From positions 21,227 to 85,226 of the forward strand of contig CAJNOL010001017.1 in NCBI GenBank assembly GCA_905250125.1: DNA of 64,000 bases, in the 5' to 3' direction. Below, one piece after another: positions 30,845 to 42,060 of the stretch. Position 1 is the stretch's first letter. Every line of letters begins with the position of its first letter. The translations under genes were made by a program, and so were the position numbers. Below the pieces are notes generated by a model. It ran no database searches. It was not told the DNA's origin and was given only the letters and a program-made list of their open reading frames with translations. The DNA is from Rotaria sordida. Lineage: Eukaryota > Rotifera > Eurotatoria > Philodinida > Philodinidae.

Positions 30845-31357
30845 ATGAGTGGTGAAATTGCTCTTCGTCTAATTCGAGCTATTCGTACTGGTACTGAATC
30901 AACCGTAATCAATGATTTATTTCAAAATAATACCAATAATCAATCTACTTCTTCAACAATATCAACTAATTCTTCAAATTCAAAGAATACAACAGTTGCT
31001 GATGAAATTGATATTGTTCCTTATAAATGTACATGTCCCTATTCAACTAGCTCAACTGATGGAAATGCAAATACTTTAGAAAGCCATTTAAAAAAATTAA
31101 CAAAATTTGTTAAAAATATTCCATGTGATCGTCCTTGTCCAGTTAATCTTTATCGACATCTTCGAAATTATCATAAAGTTGATTTACAACATGCCAAAGA
31201 TATAACACGAACAATAATGTTATCTAAAACAGTACAATCTGATGTTTTAAAACAAGGAAATATAGATGAAGTTTCAACATCAATTAAAAAACGGATGAAA
31301 TTACCAGTAAGAATAATAAAAATAAAACTCCATGAGGAAGGGGAAGGAGATGATTAG
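30845..31357 (+). CDS. Unknown protein with one atypical Cys/His unit
   Basis: Intronless frame of 170 aa. A Ser/Thr/Asn-rich N-terminal stretch is followed by one module, YKCTCPYSTSS ... NIPCDRPCPVNLYRHLRNYH ... LQHAKDITRTIML. This matches the unit of the gene at 28413 (CP, about 25 residues, then PC, HLR, H, and a helix ending in I-x-L/M), so the two are paralogues. The C-terminus is basic, then acidic (HEEGEGDD). Zinc binding is inferred from Cys/His spacing; DNA, RNA or protein binding cannot be decided. Confidence 0.65.
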   Translation: MSGEIALRLIRAIRTGTESTVINDLFQNNTNNQSTSSTISTNSSNSKNTTVADEIDIVPYKCTCPYSTSSTDGNANTLESHLKKLTKFVKNIPCDRPCPVNLYRHLRNYHKVDLQHAKDITRTIMLSKTVQSDVLKQGNIDEVSTSIKKRMKLPVRIIKIKLHEEGEGDD

Positions 31358-31738
31358 TATTCTATATGGATACGACTTTTTGCAACCGAATCGGAGCTAA
31401 TCGACATTCAGCAAATATTTACACAGTCATAGTACAGCTTTCAAACTTGTATTTTATATGAAAAAGTATACTATTCAGTTTCTTTTATAAACACCAACAA
31501 AAAAAAAAGAGATCATCTTAAGTTCCACAAAAAATCTAAGTGATTCAAGATTCACTTGATGTCTTTCATCTTTTAAAATCTGATCAATTTCGCTAAATAT
31601 ATGTTTGCTTGTTGCTGATAACGTTAGAATAGCATGTAGTGTTAGTGTCAAACGTCATAATTGTGGATATATGTACACAAATGCTTTGTTATTATGATAA
31701 TAAATGTTCACCTTTTCTGATAATTTATTTTCTCCTTC
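31358..31738. other. Short intergenic, nothing seen
   Basis: AT-rich spacer between the intronless Cys/His gene and the following small gene. No motif is recognised. Confidence 0.5.
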
Positions 31739-32387
31739 ATGTATTCAGTTACTTCATCATATAACTTATCATCATATGCAGATGAATTTCCATTAAAAAA
31801 ACGAATTCTTGTAGTAAAACAAAATCGCTTTTCATTCCTGTAACTTGTTTTTTAAGTACTCGAATCGGTTTTCACTCTTATGCTTTTATATAAATAGCAA
31901 TGTGAGAAAATAAAAATATCTCGAAACGTCGAGATTCCATTAATTGTCGGACGGGTATCCAACCCGGTTACATGACATTCAATATGATTATGATTATGTT
32001 TTTTTATTATTTAGAAATCAACAAATGATTATGAATCAACAATACCTTTAGGTATATTCATTTAAAAAAAAAATGATTGCATAAATTTTATTTTTGTTTA
32101 GTTCATGTGGATATGAATAGTGGTAAATCTGAAGGAAAAAGTATGAAATGATTAAAATAAAATTGTTTTTAATCTATATTTTGGAATTTTAGATGAATCA
32201 ATTGATTTTTTAATTGGAAATGAAAATCTTGATGAATGGGTAACGTTATTATTTATAAAAGAAATTTTTGTACATAAAAATTTTTTCCTTTTAGGATCCT
32301 TCAATGATTTATGATAGTGAATCACTTTTTCTTTCATTTGACGAAGAAAGAATATGTGATAATGGTAGCATCGAAGGAAACGTTTAA
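31739..32387 (+). CDS. Small acidic unknown protein, five exons
   Basis: Exons 31739-31813, 32015-32051, 32102-32140, 32193-32239 and 32295-32387 assemble in frame to 96 aa. The sequence starts MYSVTSSYNLSSYADEFPLK, contains STNDYESTIP, VHVDMNSGKSEGK and SIDFLIGNENLDEW, and ends CDNGSIEGNV. No domain is recognised. It is rich in Ser, Asp and Glu and may be disordered. The stop is followed within a few bases by an AATAAA. The first exon border is the least certain: intron 1 is 201 bp and needs a gtaaaa donor inside a longer open frame. Function unknown. Confidence 0.5.
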
Positions 32388-32589
32388 ATAAAATATCTAT
32401 GTGTTATGTTTGTTTTTTTCTCTTCTAAACTTTCTGAACAGTCTCTATGAGACGTGCGGTTCTAATCAGTTTTGCATATATTTTTTTCGATTTTTCTAAT
32501 GAATTGAACATGTTATTTTCCTTTTCGTATGCTTAATTCTAAAAATGCAAAAAAAAAACAAAATTAACGATCTAAAATATTGTTTTTAT

Positions 32590-35153
32590 TTAACCGTAAT
32601 TCGCACGTTGAATACCATTTTGATCTGAAGAGAAAATTAGGAGATACAATAAGAAATGAATGACATAACTTACATGCTTCAATACGTGATGTAGATTCTT
32701 TTTTAAATTCATCTGTAAGTTTTTTTTCATAAGTTATTTCTTCAGTGATTCCTTCGATATCTAAATAAGGCAAAGATATTTTTTATCGGAAAAGAAAAAA
32801 ATGAAAAATATTTACAAAGTTGTAATTGAGTGATTGTTAAAGTTTTCGGATCAATACAACCGATAGGTCCTTCAAGGTATGAATAGATTTTTAAAAAAAG
32901 TTATGATTGGTGCTACTCACCATCATCAGTAGGCTTGAAATTAGGAAGAAAAGTTGTATTAGGTATATTTTGTGAATGGATAGAATTAGTTTTTATAGCT
33001 AAACGACAATATGTTTAGAGTTGAATTTCACTCATCTTGGATCTATTAAAACGTTTTTTCACAATTTGCCAAGTAGAAGAAAGATTTACAATAACGAAGA
33101 ATCTATCATATTTTACATTTTAATCCTACAGTGATTATCCTAACAGTGTTCGAATATTAATCAGATTAATATCTATCAAATAATTTCACAATACTAAAAA
33201 GAATTTGGAGTTTTTATTCATGATTAACTAACGATGAAACCTCTTCAGATGTCCCTTCTGATTCCAATGACTCTTTGCCTATAGATACTACATAGTGTTA
33301 TAATATAAATCCTAAACGTATTTAGGTTCCTATTAAGATTTGACTAAGCTAATGAATTTTTTAATATATCTATTTTCTAGAGGTCTCACATTTTCAGAAA
33401 GCTTGTATTTTCGAATTTTTATTTCAAACGTTGTGTATATAGAGAAGCCAACTAGACCAGCTTCCATAAAGAAATTCAGGTGTTTTGAACAAAGTCTTTT
33501 CGAAAGATGAGACTTTCAAGATATAGACCTTTTTCTATGGAAATTAATCTAGTTGAGTTCTCTATATGCGCAAAGTTTCAAATCAAAAGTCGAAAATATG
33601 AGTTTTTCGAATATGTGAACCCTCTAGAAAACAGATACGTGAAAAATTCGATAGCTTAATCAAATCTCAATAGGATACCAAATTCCTTTACGGTTTTGAT
33701 TAGAATACTGTAGTATCTATAGGCAAAAAAATCATGGAAATCGGAAGAGAATATTTGAAGAAGTGCCCTCGTAAGTGTGCTACATTCATGCGATAACTAA
33801 CCAGACTGTAATCCGTAGTTTGAATTCATATTGGACCCACGAGAAGGTTTCGATCAGACTAGAAAAGTTCTAAAAGAGTTCGTGTCAATGGGTCTGCGGA
33901 GCCGAGTTATGACCATTTTACTAATTTTTCGCCCATTTTTAGATATTTACTGAAAAATCAACTAATGAAATTTGGAACTGAAATTTAGTCCACAGATAGA
34001 TCTAAAGATCCTTAGAATAGTCTAAACGTTTCAGCAGAAAACAAAAAGTTCATTTATTGGGAAATTGAATTTCCAACAAATGGTCGCTTGCCATAGAAAT
34101 ATCACAAAAATTGAGTTTACTTGAAACTTCAGCCTCTTGACAAAGGAACATTCTTTTCGGGTGAAGCTTTCAGAATATTCTATGGATTATTAGACCTACC
34201 TATGGATAAAATTATAGATCGAAAATTCAGTAAAACAGTCATAACTCGGCTCGTACTGTGAAAAAATAACGGAGATCAATGTTTCGAAATTCATTTTCTG
34301 TGATACATATATTCTTTGATAATGACTGTTACATTTAAAAATGAATTTCGATCTTAGAAAGCTTAAGTTCGTTTATATACTTAGTTTCTTTCTTTTAATG
34401 ATAATGTACCGTCAATCTGAAACATTCGAATAGTATTAATTGCCAAATTTGAAATTATATCAGGTCTATGCTCAGAAATAAATCCGACAGGACGCTAAAA
34501 TTATATAAAACTAGTTTTTGCATGAAGATTAACTAGTATAGTTAGATTTTCGAAGTACATTTTCACAGTCGAAATAGTACTTAAACAATACATCATATTT
34601 ATAAATACACTTACTTTCTTTTGCTAATAATATTCCTTGATTATCTAGAAATATAATACTTTAAACAAAAGAAAAAAAAAGCTTCCATAGAATCTATCAT
34701 ACAAGCATTAATACGTGCATTTGAATCGTTTTTAATTCTTTCAAAATTATTTTTTTCTATATCAATTACTAATTAAACAAAAATGAATTTATATTTCATT
34801 TAAAATTTTCTTACATTGAATTATTTCTTTTTTATATTTATTGAGTTGTTCTATACTAAGTGATTTTGGATCAACGCAAAAGAAATCATCTAAAGGGGAG
34901 AAAAAAAATATTTTCTCAATAAGTTTTTCTCCTTTTCATAACTATACCTCGATTTTCCATTGGAATAGGAAATGATTTTGGTACTTATAATCGAAAATTT
35001 CAATTAAAAAAAAATAATTAAAAATAATCTCTTACAAGATGATGATGTTGATAATAAAGCATTTGAATTCAATGGAATTTGTGGAGAAAAAAATCGAAGA
35101 TGAGGTTGAACGACAGGTAATAAAAGTATAGGTCCTGATCGTAAAGGAAACAT
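32590..35153 (-). CDS. Unknown protein built from two related units
   Basis: Minus-strand exons from ATG 35153: 35036-35153, 34948-34983, 34815-34889, 34703-34768, 34615-34644, 34410-34494, 32921-32998, 32816-32869, 32674-32760, 32590-32624. Two units repeat: unit 1 CVDPKSLSIEQLNKYKKEI, ERIKNDSNARINA, YNQGI; unit 2 CIDPKTLTITQLQLYIEGI, FKKESTSRIEA, YQNGI. Matching intron positions show an internal duplication or two tandem genes. Exon 34615-34644 ends in phase 1 but exon 34410-34494 is open only in phase 0. So either an exon is missing or the 3' half is a separate gene. The block at 34410 can also read through to a stop at 34381. The intron of about 1.4 kb (32999-34409) carries two foldbacks. 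No family recognised. Confidence 0.5.
33240..33765. repeat. Foldback element, most complete family member
   Basis: Both ends carry the same inverted sequence: left agatgtcccttctgattcca then gcctatagatactacatag; right ctgtagtatctataggc then gaaatcggaagagaatattt. Inner arms (ctagaccagcttccat / atggaaattaatctag) also pair. The same sequences recur at 13.05-13.46 kb and, more weakly, at 1.66-2.1 kb. Confidence 0.8.
33895..34262. repeat. Second foldback element in the same intron
   Basis: The left arm (gagccgagttatgaccattt then tagatctaaagatcc) is inverted against the right arm (gtcataactcggctcgtact, with ggattattagacctacctat). The centre lies near 34080. It sits about 130 bp from the preceding element and resembles the inner part of the MAP4K intron element at 11.0-11.5 kb. 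Confidence 0.7.
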
Positions 35154-35247
35154 AGTGATAAAAATGAAAGATAATAGATAAAAAAGAATTTCTTTGCTTA
35201 GTAACGAAAAATAAAAAAGAATGAAAGAGTTTTTTTTTTTTTTTCAG
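35154..35247. promoter_or_regulatory. Very short divergent promoter region
   Basis: Only 94 bp separate the ATG of the minus-strand unknown gene (35153) from the ATG of the plus-strand CCP110-like gene (35248). On the plus side the ATG follows directly on a 16-T tract and CAG, a perfect 3' splice site. This suggests trans-splicing of a leader onto this mRNA, or an unseen upstream exon. No TATA-like element stands out. Confidence 0.5.
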
Positions 35248-35641
35248 ATGGAACAATTTATTGAAAGACTTGATACTCTTCTTGATAATGATCCATTTAG
35301 TGATGTTGATTGGAAATCATTATCACATAATGATTGCGAAGTTAGTTAATCATATTTAATCGATTTCTTATTGTAAAATCTTTATTTTTTTTCTATTTAT
35401 AGTTATTAGAAAAATATCGTTTAAGACATCTCGAAGAACGAAAACGAATACGAGAAGAAAGAAAAACAAAAAGTGTAATTTAAATAAAAGAACCTTGCTG
35501 AATTTGGTGACCTATCTTGAAACGGGATACCATATATGTGGGTTTGTAGAGTCATTTTTGGCACTTCAAATGGTGTATAAGAAATCAAGTTTTTTTCAAA
35601 TTTTGATGTGCTATGAGTCCATATACTGATTATAATCCTTG

Positions 35642-35687
<46 letters not shown>

Positions 35688-37267
35688 TACTTATACACGT
35701 TATGGTCTCTAAGATATTCTAAGATGAGCTTATGCAAATTTTGTATTTAATACCAATTTGATACAGTTATAGGTACCCTTTGATTTTCTATAATCAGTAG
35801 TTTTTATCGTTGCTTTATTCCCAATTAAAACTGGTTCCTATTGTTAGATTTAAGTTATTTCTTGACTATATGATATTCCAGTATGTTCAACTCTGTGCCA
35901 CCGAGCAAGAATAAAACTATCTTAAAAATTGCACACTATCGAGCTCTATATATTTTAAAGATAAAATCTTTCAAAACAGCAAGGACTAATTGTCAACTTG
36001 CAAGATTGTCTCCTAGAATACCCTATTTTCCTACATGAAGGGGAAATGTCTAGCAGATAAACGTAGTGATGAATCAGATGATAGTCTTCCAACAGAAATT
36101 CATTGTTGATTGCCATACTTTGAAGAACTCCAATAAAAATGTATGACAACACAAGGAGAATATCTGTTATGTAATGTTGGAAAATACTAAATGTAGTATG
36201 TGTAGATATTTCCGACACTTTCGAAATACTGATAATTTTCTGTGTCAACAAAGGAAAACTACTCTATAGGCTATTTCTACTTATTTTTGATTGATTTGGT
36301 ATTTATACTATCCCCAGATTTTGAGAAATATTCGAAGTGGTATATATACCACGCCCGGGACTAAAGAGTGAAAATATATAATGCTCGATAGTGTACCATT
36401 TTTGAGATAGGTTCTTGTTCTGTGGCACAGAATTGAACATACTGGAATATCATATAGTCAAGAAATAACCTAAATCTAACAGTATGGACCATTTTTAATT
36501 GGAAATAAAACAACAATGAAAACTATTGATTATAGAAAATCAAAGGATACCTATAACTGTATCAAATTGACATTAAATATAAAATTTGTATAAGCTCATC
36601 TTAGAACATCTTATAGACCATAATATGTATGAATACCATATATATACGTATATTTATCAAGGATTATAATCAGTATATGGACTCATAGCACATCAAAATT
36701 TGAAGAAAACTTGATTTCTTATATACTATTCGATGTGTTACAAATTACTCTACGAAACTGTATATTTAGTATCCTGTTTTAAGATAGATCACTAAATCCG
36801 GCAAGGTCCTTTCGTTCTTCTTAAATTTCTTTTTTTAGTTCCCAGAAATAATGGAAGATCTTCTTCAAGCATTATCGAATAAACCCGACATCTCATCATT
36901 CTATCGTACACTTGATGATCCATTATTAACAACAGTAAATAAATCATCTTCTGAAATCATTGAATGTTCTTTTTTTTATTTGCTTTTTCTTTTTAATTAA
37001 AGAATTCCATAAACAAAGATGTTCATACAATTGAATTAGATACTTCCGATGATGAACAAGATGATCTCGAACATTGTACAACATGGATTGATCCAAGTAA
37101 AAGCATTGGTCGATCTGCAACTAGTGATGAACTTAAAACATCAACTTATGTTGTTTATCCATTAATAAAATCTCCAGGCGTTCCTGAGACATCAAGAAAA
37201 ATTCATCGTTATACAGATCAATCTCGTCGAAACACTTACACACTCCAAAATTCATCATCTGATGATA

Positions 37268-37299
<32 letters not shown>

Positions 37300-38475
37300 G
37301 AAAAACAATTAATGAATGCAAAACAAGAATATGTTCATCTTAATAGTCAAGGTTTTGATCCACAACAACAAGAAAATCTTTTTAATAGTATTAAAGATGC
37401 ACGATCAACATTTTCAGTTTCACAAAAATGCTTTCGATTTACTCATCAAGTAATAAATAAAAAAAGAAAAATAAATTCAAATCATCATTGTATTTGTTTT
37501 TGTTTTGAAGGAAGCACAAAATATCCTTTATAAAAAGTTAGGAGCTTTTATCAAAGGACATCTTACAAGACAATTATTTCGTACAGAACATGTTAAAAGA
37601 TTAATTCAAACATTAAATGTAAATTTTTCTAAACAAAAATATTTATTGATTATTTGTTTTTAATAAAGGATACAAGAAAATTTGCTGTTGATTTTCAAAC
37701 ACAATGTTTAGAAACCAAAACTAAACTTGATCTAGATGATATTAATATAATTGATCAATTAATTAAACAAGTAGATCAAATAAAAATCTATACAAATTAT
37801 TGAATTAATTTATTTAATTTAGGTTGAATCAATATTAGATGAAATTCATGCAATATTTGGACGATATTCATCTACTCGTCAAATATCAATGATTATTCGT
37901 CATGAACAATCACAAAAAATGCGAACTATAAGAGTTTGTTTTTATTCAAATTCTTAAATCATAAGAAAAACAAATTTTTTTTTTTGTTCTAGACAAATCA
38001 ACAAATAGCAAAAGATTTTTCTTTAGAACGGCCAATTATTGATCCTTTACCAACTTCAACTGTAAAAAATGATAATTTACAGCAACAATCAGAATATCGG
38101 TTTGTTTAATTATCACTTTCTTTAAAAACTTTTTTCTTTTTGTTTTATTTATTTAAGACGACCACAGAATATTCGTCGTCATGTCACAGCGGTACCTAAT
38201 CGTTCTGCTCAATCGACAATAAAGACTCAAGCTCGTCCATTAAAAAAAGCCACATCTTTACAAAGAAAATCTCGTCCATTAAATTCAAATAATAATGAAT
38301 CGACATCAAGTAAATCAATAATGTTTCTTTTCTTATTGTTTTTTTTTTCTTTCTTGATTTAGACCGTCCTCGTTCAAGTTCTACTATTACTACTACTAAT
38401 AATAATAATAATATATTTCGTCCTCCTCTGCGTCATGCGCCAGCCAGTCCTCTATTTAGAAATCGTTTAAAATAA
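35248..38475 (+). CDS. ccp110: CCP110-like centriolar protein
   Basis: Ten exons (35248-35340, 35403-35474, 36839-36934, 37003-37449, 37511-37618, 37669-37770, 37823-37933, 37993-38099, 38158-38309, 38363-38475) give 466 aa in frame. The middle resembles the conserved part of centriolar coiled-coil protein CP110: GAFIKGHLTRQLFRTEHVKR, TRKFAVDFQTQ and SILDEIHAIFGRY followed by IIRHEQSQKM. CP110 caps centrioles and blocks premature ciliogenesis. The N-terminus has an acidic helix and a Glu/Arg coiled coil (LEERKRIREERK). There is an Asn run around residue 170, and the tail is basic and Pro/Ser-rich. The protein is about half the usual vertebrate length. Intron 35475-36838 contains a very large foldback. 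The identification is from remembered family pattern and is moderate. Confidence 0.65.
35490..36809. repeat. Large foldback element in CCP110-like intron
   Basis: Arms of about 460 bp (35490-35952) and 440 bp (36369-36809) are inverted copies with high identity. The ends pair (ccttgctgaatttggtgacc against its complement near 36795), as do the middle (tatactgattataatccttg) and inner ends (gcacactatcgagc / gctcgatagtgtacc). The 416 bp loop is unrelated sequence. The left arm has expanded a TA microsatellite (about 35646-35685) that the right arm lacks. Confidence 0.9.
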
Positions 38476-40254
38476 ATGTATGTCAAACAGATAATTTGAT
38501 GCTACATGCATGTAACTAGTTGCTCTGAATAACAACAAACTGTTCGTTGTATGTATAAATAAATAAATATATATGTATATGTGCATGTTCGTTGCATATC
38601 ATCTCAAAAAGAATGCATGCACGCTTGCTGTTTCACTCATCGCATCATAATAAACTGTCTTCGATGGCATCAGCTACAGCATTTCAGCAAGAATAACAAA
38701 AAAAAAAGGAACATCAGCACCAAACGTTCTGATTGTCAACAAAAAAGAACTCGAATGCGCAACTAATTTTATATTTATTATATGTCCTAGAAAAAAAAAG
38801 GTCGATAAGAACAAATGACACTACTTCCCACATGATACGATTGATCTTTTTCATCCTTGATATATATGTATGTATACTACTTGTTGGTCATAAAGTAACA
38901 AAGTCACTTGATTCATATTAAGAACTATGGATTGAGTTGAAACTATATAATGATGTAACTGAGAATGACGAATCTTTATTTAAACTGAGGTAGTAGAAAA
39001 CTTAAATGATCAAATTTCACGCATGATACAAGGTTTAAAAGTGTATATATGCATGCAATTCAAAGGTCAATCATCATGTTATCATTATATATAGAATAAA
39101 AGAAATTTAAAAAAGCGACCAATATTCATTGCTCTATAATCTATAATAATAATTGCAAACTATTGAACCATTAACTTCCTTTTTTTTCTTGTTGTACCTC
39201 AATGATTATTTCTTTTTTTTTCTATAAAGAAAAAAAATGTGTCAAAATTTTCGTTTTCTTTATTGACTTCAATGATAGAAAAATGACAAAAGCAAAACAC
39301 ATCTGCCAAGGTTCATAATCAATCATATTTTTCTTTAAGTGAATATCGTTGTTTTTTATTAATCTTTTTTTTTGCATTCAATCTAGTGAGTAATGCCATT
39401 AGCCAAAAGTTTATTTTCTCTTCACAAATGCATCAAGCACACGAGAGAGAGAGGAAGAGAGAAAGAAAGCGAAAAGATGAGAAAGAGAGAACGAGCAAGT
39501 TTTTCTGCTTGTCATGATCATCTTTCTGTTGCTCTCTCTCTCTCTCTCTTCGTTTATTCATTCATTCATTCATTCATTCATTCACTCAATCATTTCTTCT
39601 AGTTAATATTAAAAAAAAATGATTAACATACAACGATTAGTTAACAGATAGTTTATTACTCTTATTTTATTAAACAATGATAGCCATTATTATTTTAATT
39701 TAATTATGAATTCAACAATAAATTACTTTTTAGGTAAAGCTTTTCTTCATTATTTTGTTCCTCCCCTAGTTCATATTCAATAGATAAGATAATAAATGAG
39801 TCTGTCGATGTCTATAGCGATAATGAAGGCTCTTACTTTTCGACACATTTCTATTCTTCCTGTGATAACTAGACATCTGTACAATTCATCAATGTCTCTG
39901 TTAGTGAGAGAGATGAGCAACAACCTAATTGTGATAGATGACTATATTGTCTTTGTTATCCTGTCACATAGAAGTTCGAACTTAATTAATCCATATCATT
40001 TTTGAGAAGGGAAGAGTTGAGTTGAGTTGAATATATGTCGTATTATTCTCATACAAAAGGTTAATTCTATGTGAACAAAAAAAAAAAACAAAAATGCCAC
40101 GAATATTTTGTTTGTACGATTGACCCTTCGTTTACATAGAGTCTTGTCATCATTAGCCATTATATGCAATGCTGAGTAGAATCAGTAAACGTGAGCGGAT
40201 CAACTTCATCTCTTTTATCCATTGTTTATTCTCTATGTTTTAGTAACCCAACTA
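38476..40254. other. Intergenic with simple repeats
   Basis: No gene is recognised. It contains a purine-rich GA stretch (39440-39500), a CT run (39532-39550) and an ATTC tetranucleotide run (39555-39585). An upstream exon of the Ig gene could be hidden here, because an acceptor-like site lies at about 40242. Confidence 0.5.
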
Positions 40255-41172
40255 ATGATAATGATTCATGGATTGATAACAGCTGTTATTTCAAATAAAT
40301 TTCCAGAAATTTTAACTCAAACATATAATCAAACATTAAATATATCAGATACAGCTATTTTAACATGTCATGTTAAAAATTTAGGTAATCATCATGTAAC
40401 ATGGCTTAAATATGATTCAAATACATTAACATATTTGCCATTAACTGTTGGTGAACAAGTATTTTATTCTGATACACGTTATTTTGTATCATCATATTCA
40501 ACATCATTAGATAATTCATATTGGAATTTAGAAATCTCAAATTTAAAATTATCCGATGAAGGTATATATGAATGTAAAATATCAAATCGTCGTGGTAGTG
40601 TATCAATACAAATTTATTTACAAATACAAATACCAATGACAATAAAACCTTCACGTTTATATGTTGAACCAGGCTCATCTGTTGAATTAGATTGTACAAT
40701 ATATAATATAAATACATCATCAATAACATGGCATTTTTCAAGTTTAAATCATACAAATAAATATAATATTTATCATTATGATATATATGAAAAATATCAT
40801 AATGAAAAAAATATTTCTAAATCACAATTAATTATACGTCATGCACAACCATATCATTCTGGTTTATGGACATGTACCTATAAAAGACAACGAAGAAGTG
40901 CAAAAATTTTTGTTGAAAAAGGTTTGTTGAGAAAAGCCAGATAAGCAGAGAATGTCAAGATATATCGTTTCTTTTTTCTTTCTCATTAAATAATCAAGGG
41001 CATACATTCTCAAATATTCTTTTGTCTGGTTTTTTTTTTAGGTGCATTACAACATCATCATCAACAGCAACGTCTTGTATCAAATAATCATTCTTCTTTT
41101 TCTATTCAATGTACCATGAGTTTGATCTTATTTACACTTCTCCTTGGTCATCATATGACCTATAGAATATGA
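40255..41172 (+). CDS. Two-Ig-domain cell-surface protein
   Basis: Exons 40255-40921 and 41042-41172, 265 aa. A hydrophobic N-terminus (MIMIHGLITAVIS) suggests a short signal peptide. Ig domain 1 has ILTCHV, VTWLKYDS and the DEGIYECKISN signature. Ig domain 2 has VELDCTI, ITWHFSS and HSGLWTCTY. Many N-x-S/T sites are present. The C-terminus after a His/Gln stretch is hydrophobic (MSLILFTLLLG) and may be a GPI-anchor signal or a short membrane segment. Such lachesin/DPR-like proteins mediate adhesion or neuronal recognition. The frame stays open 5' of the ATG as far as 40222, and there is an acceptor-like ttttag at 40242, so an upstream exon could supply the true start. Confidence 0.8.
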
Positions 41173-42060
41173 CACATATATACATATTCTCAAATCATCA
41201 ATGAACAGTATATATCAACAGTCAGATCAATCGACATATATGTGTGTGTGTGTGTGGTGTATGCGTATCTAACAACTCTTATTATATGTTTTTCCTTTTG
41301 CTTTTTTTTTCTTCGATAAACGATCGACAACTTATAGACTTTTATATACGATAACAATTAATGAAAGAAATTGTCGAGACACTAGTCGTGCGTAGTTGTA
41401 GTCAATTATCGCTACAGGGTGCCTTTTTTTCTTTTTATGTCTGAACTAGAAAATATATCAGGTAAAATAGATTTCTATTTAAATATAAATACTTATTTAT
41501 CTTAATTAAAAGAAGAGTACGTTAATAAATAAAGATTTGTTTTAATTGACTTGTTCAATGATACTTAAGACTCTTGTTTTATGTTTTTTTTTTGATGATG
41601 ATGTAATTATATGTTTATATTATCATGTACATTCCACTCATCGATTTGGGAGATTTTAATTTGTATTTGCACAGATGTACGAATATAGTTCGCGTGTCAA
41701 TTGTTCATACATCGAAATAATAGAATGAATGAACGATGAATGGATAGATAACAATGTCAACAGAAAAATAAAACAGAAAGAAAAAGGGAAAATCTGATGC
41801 CAAAATGAGATTTATTTTCCAGATGTTTCAAAGATTTTGTTTCACTATATTTATGTTTATCTTTTGGATAAAGAAAAAATTAATTTTTTGTATTGTTCTA
41901 TTGAATCATTTCAATGGATAACATCTGTTTTCCAAAGTTTATAACATTTAATGACATCTCTCAAAAATAAATCTAATTGGTAGTTTTATGTTTAGTTTGA
42001 TAAGTCCATCTTGATCTTTCTCCGCAATAATTATTTAATAAATTATACGATAATATAACA
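41173..42060. other. Intergenic; TG microsatellite
   Basis: AT-rich sequence with a TG run at about 41240-41258. No gene seen. The last part should be the promoter of the next gene. Confidence 0.5.

Noticed and set aside
31945-31985. Hairpin with cgggtatccaacccgg, considered as a tRNA part
   Set aside because: No acceptor stem, anticodon arm or GTTCRA T-loop can be fitted; it lies within an intron of a small gene.
40406-40756. Minus-strand frame within the Ig gene
   Set aside because: Opposite-strand shadow of a well-supported two-Ig-domain coding frame.
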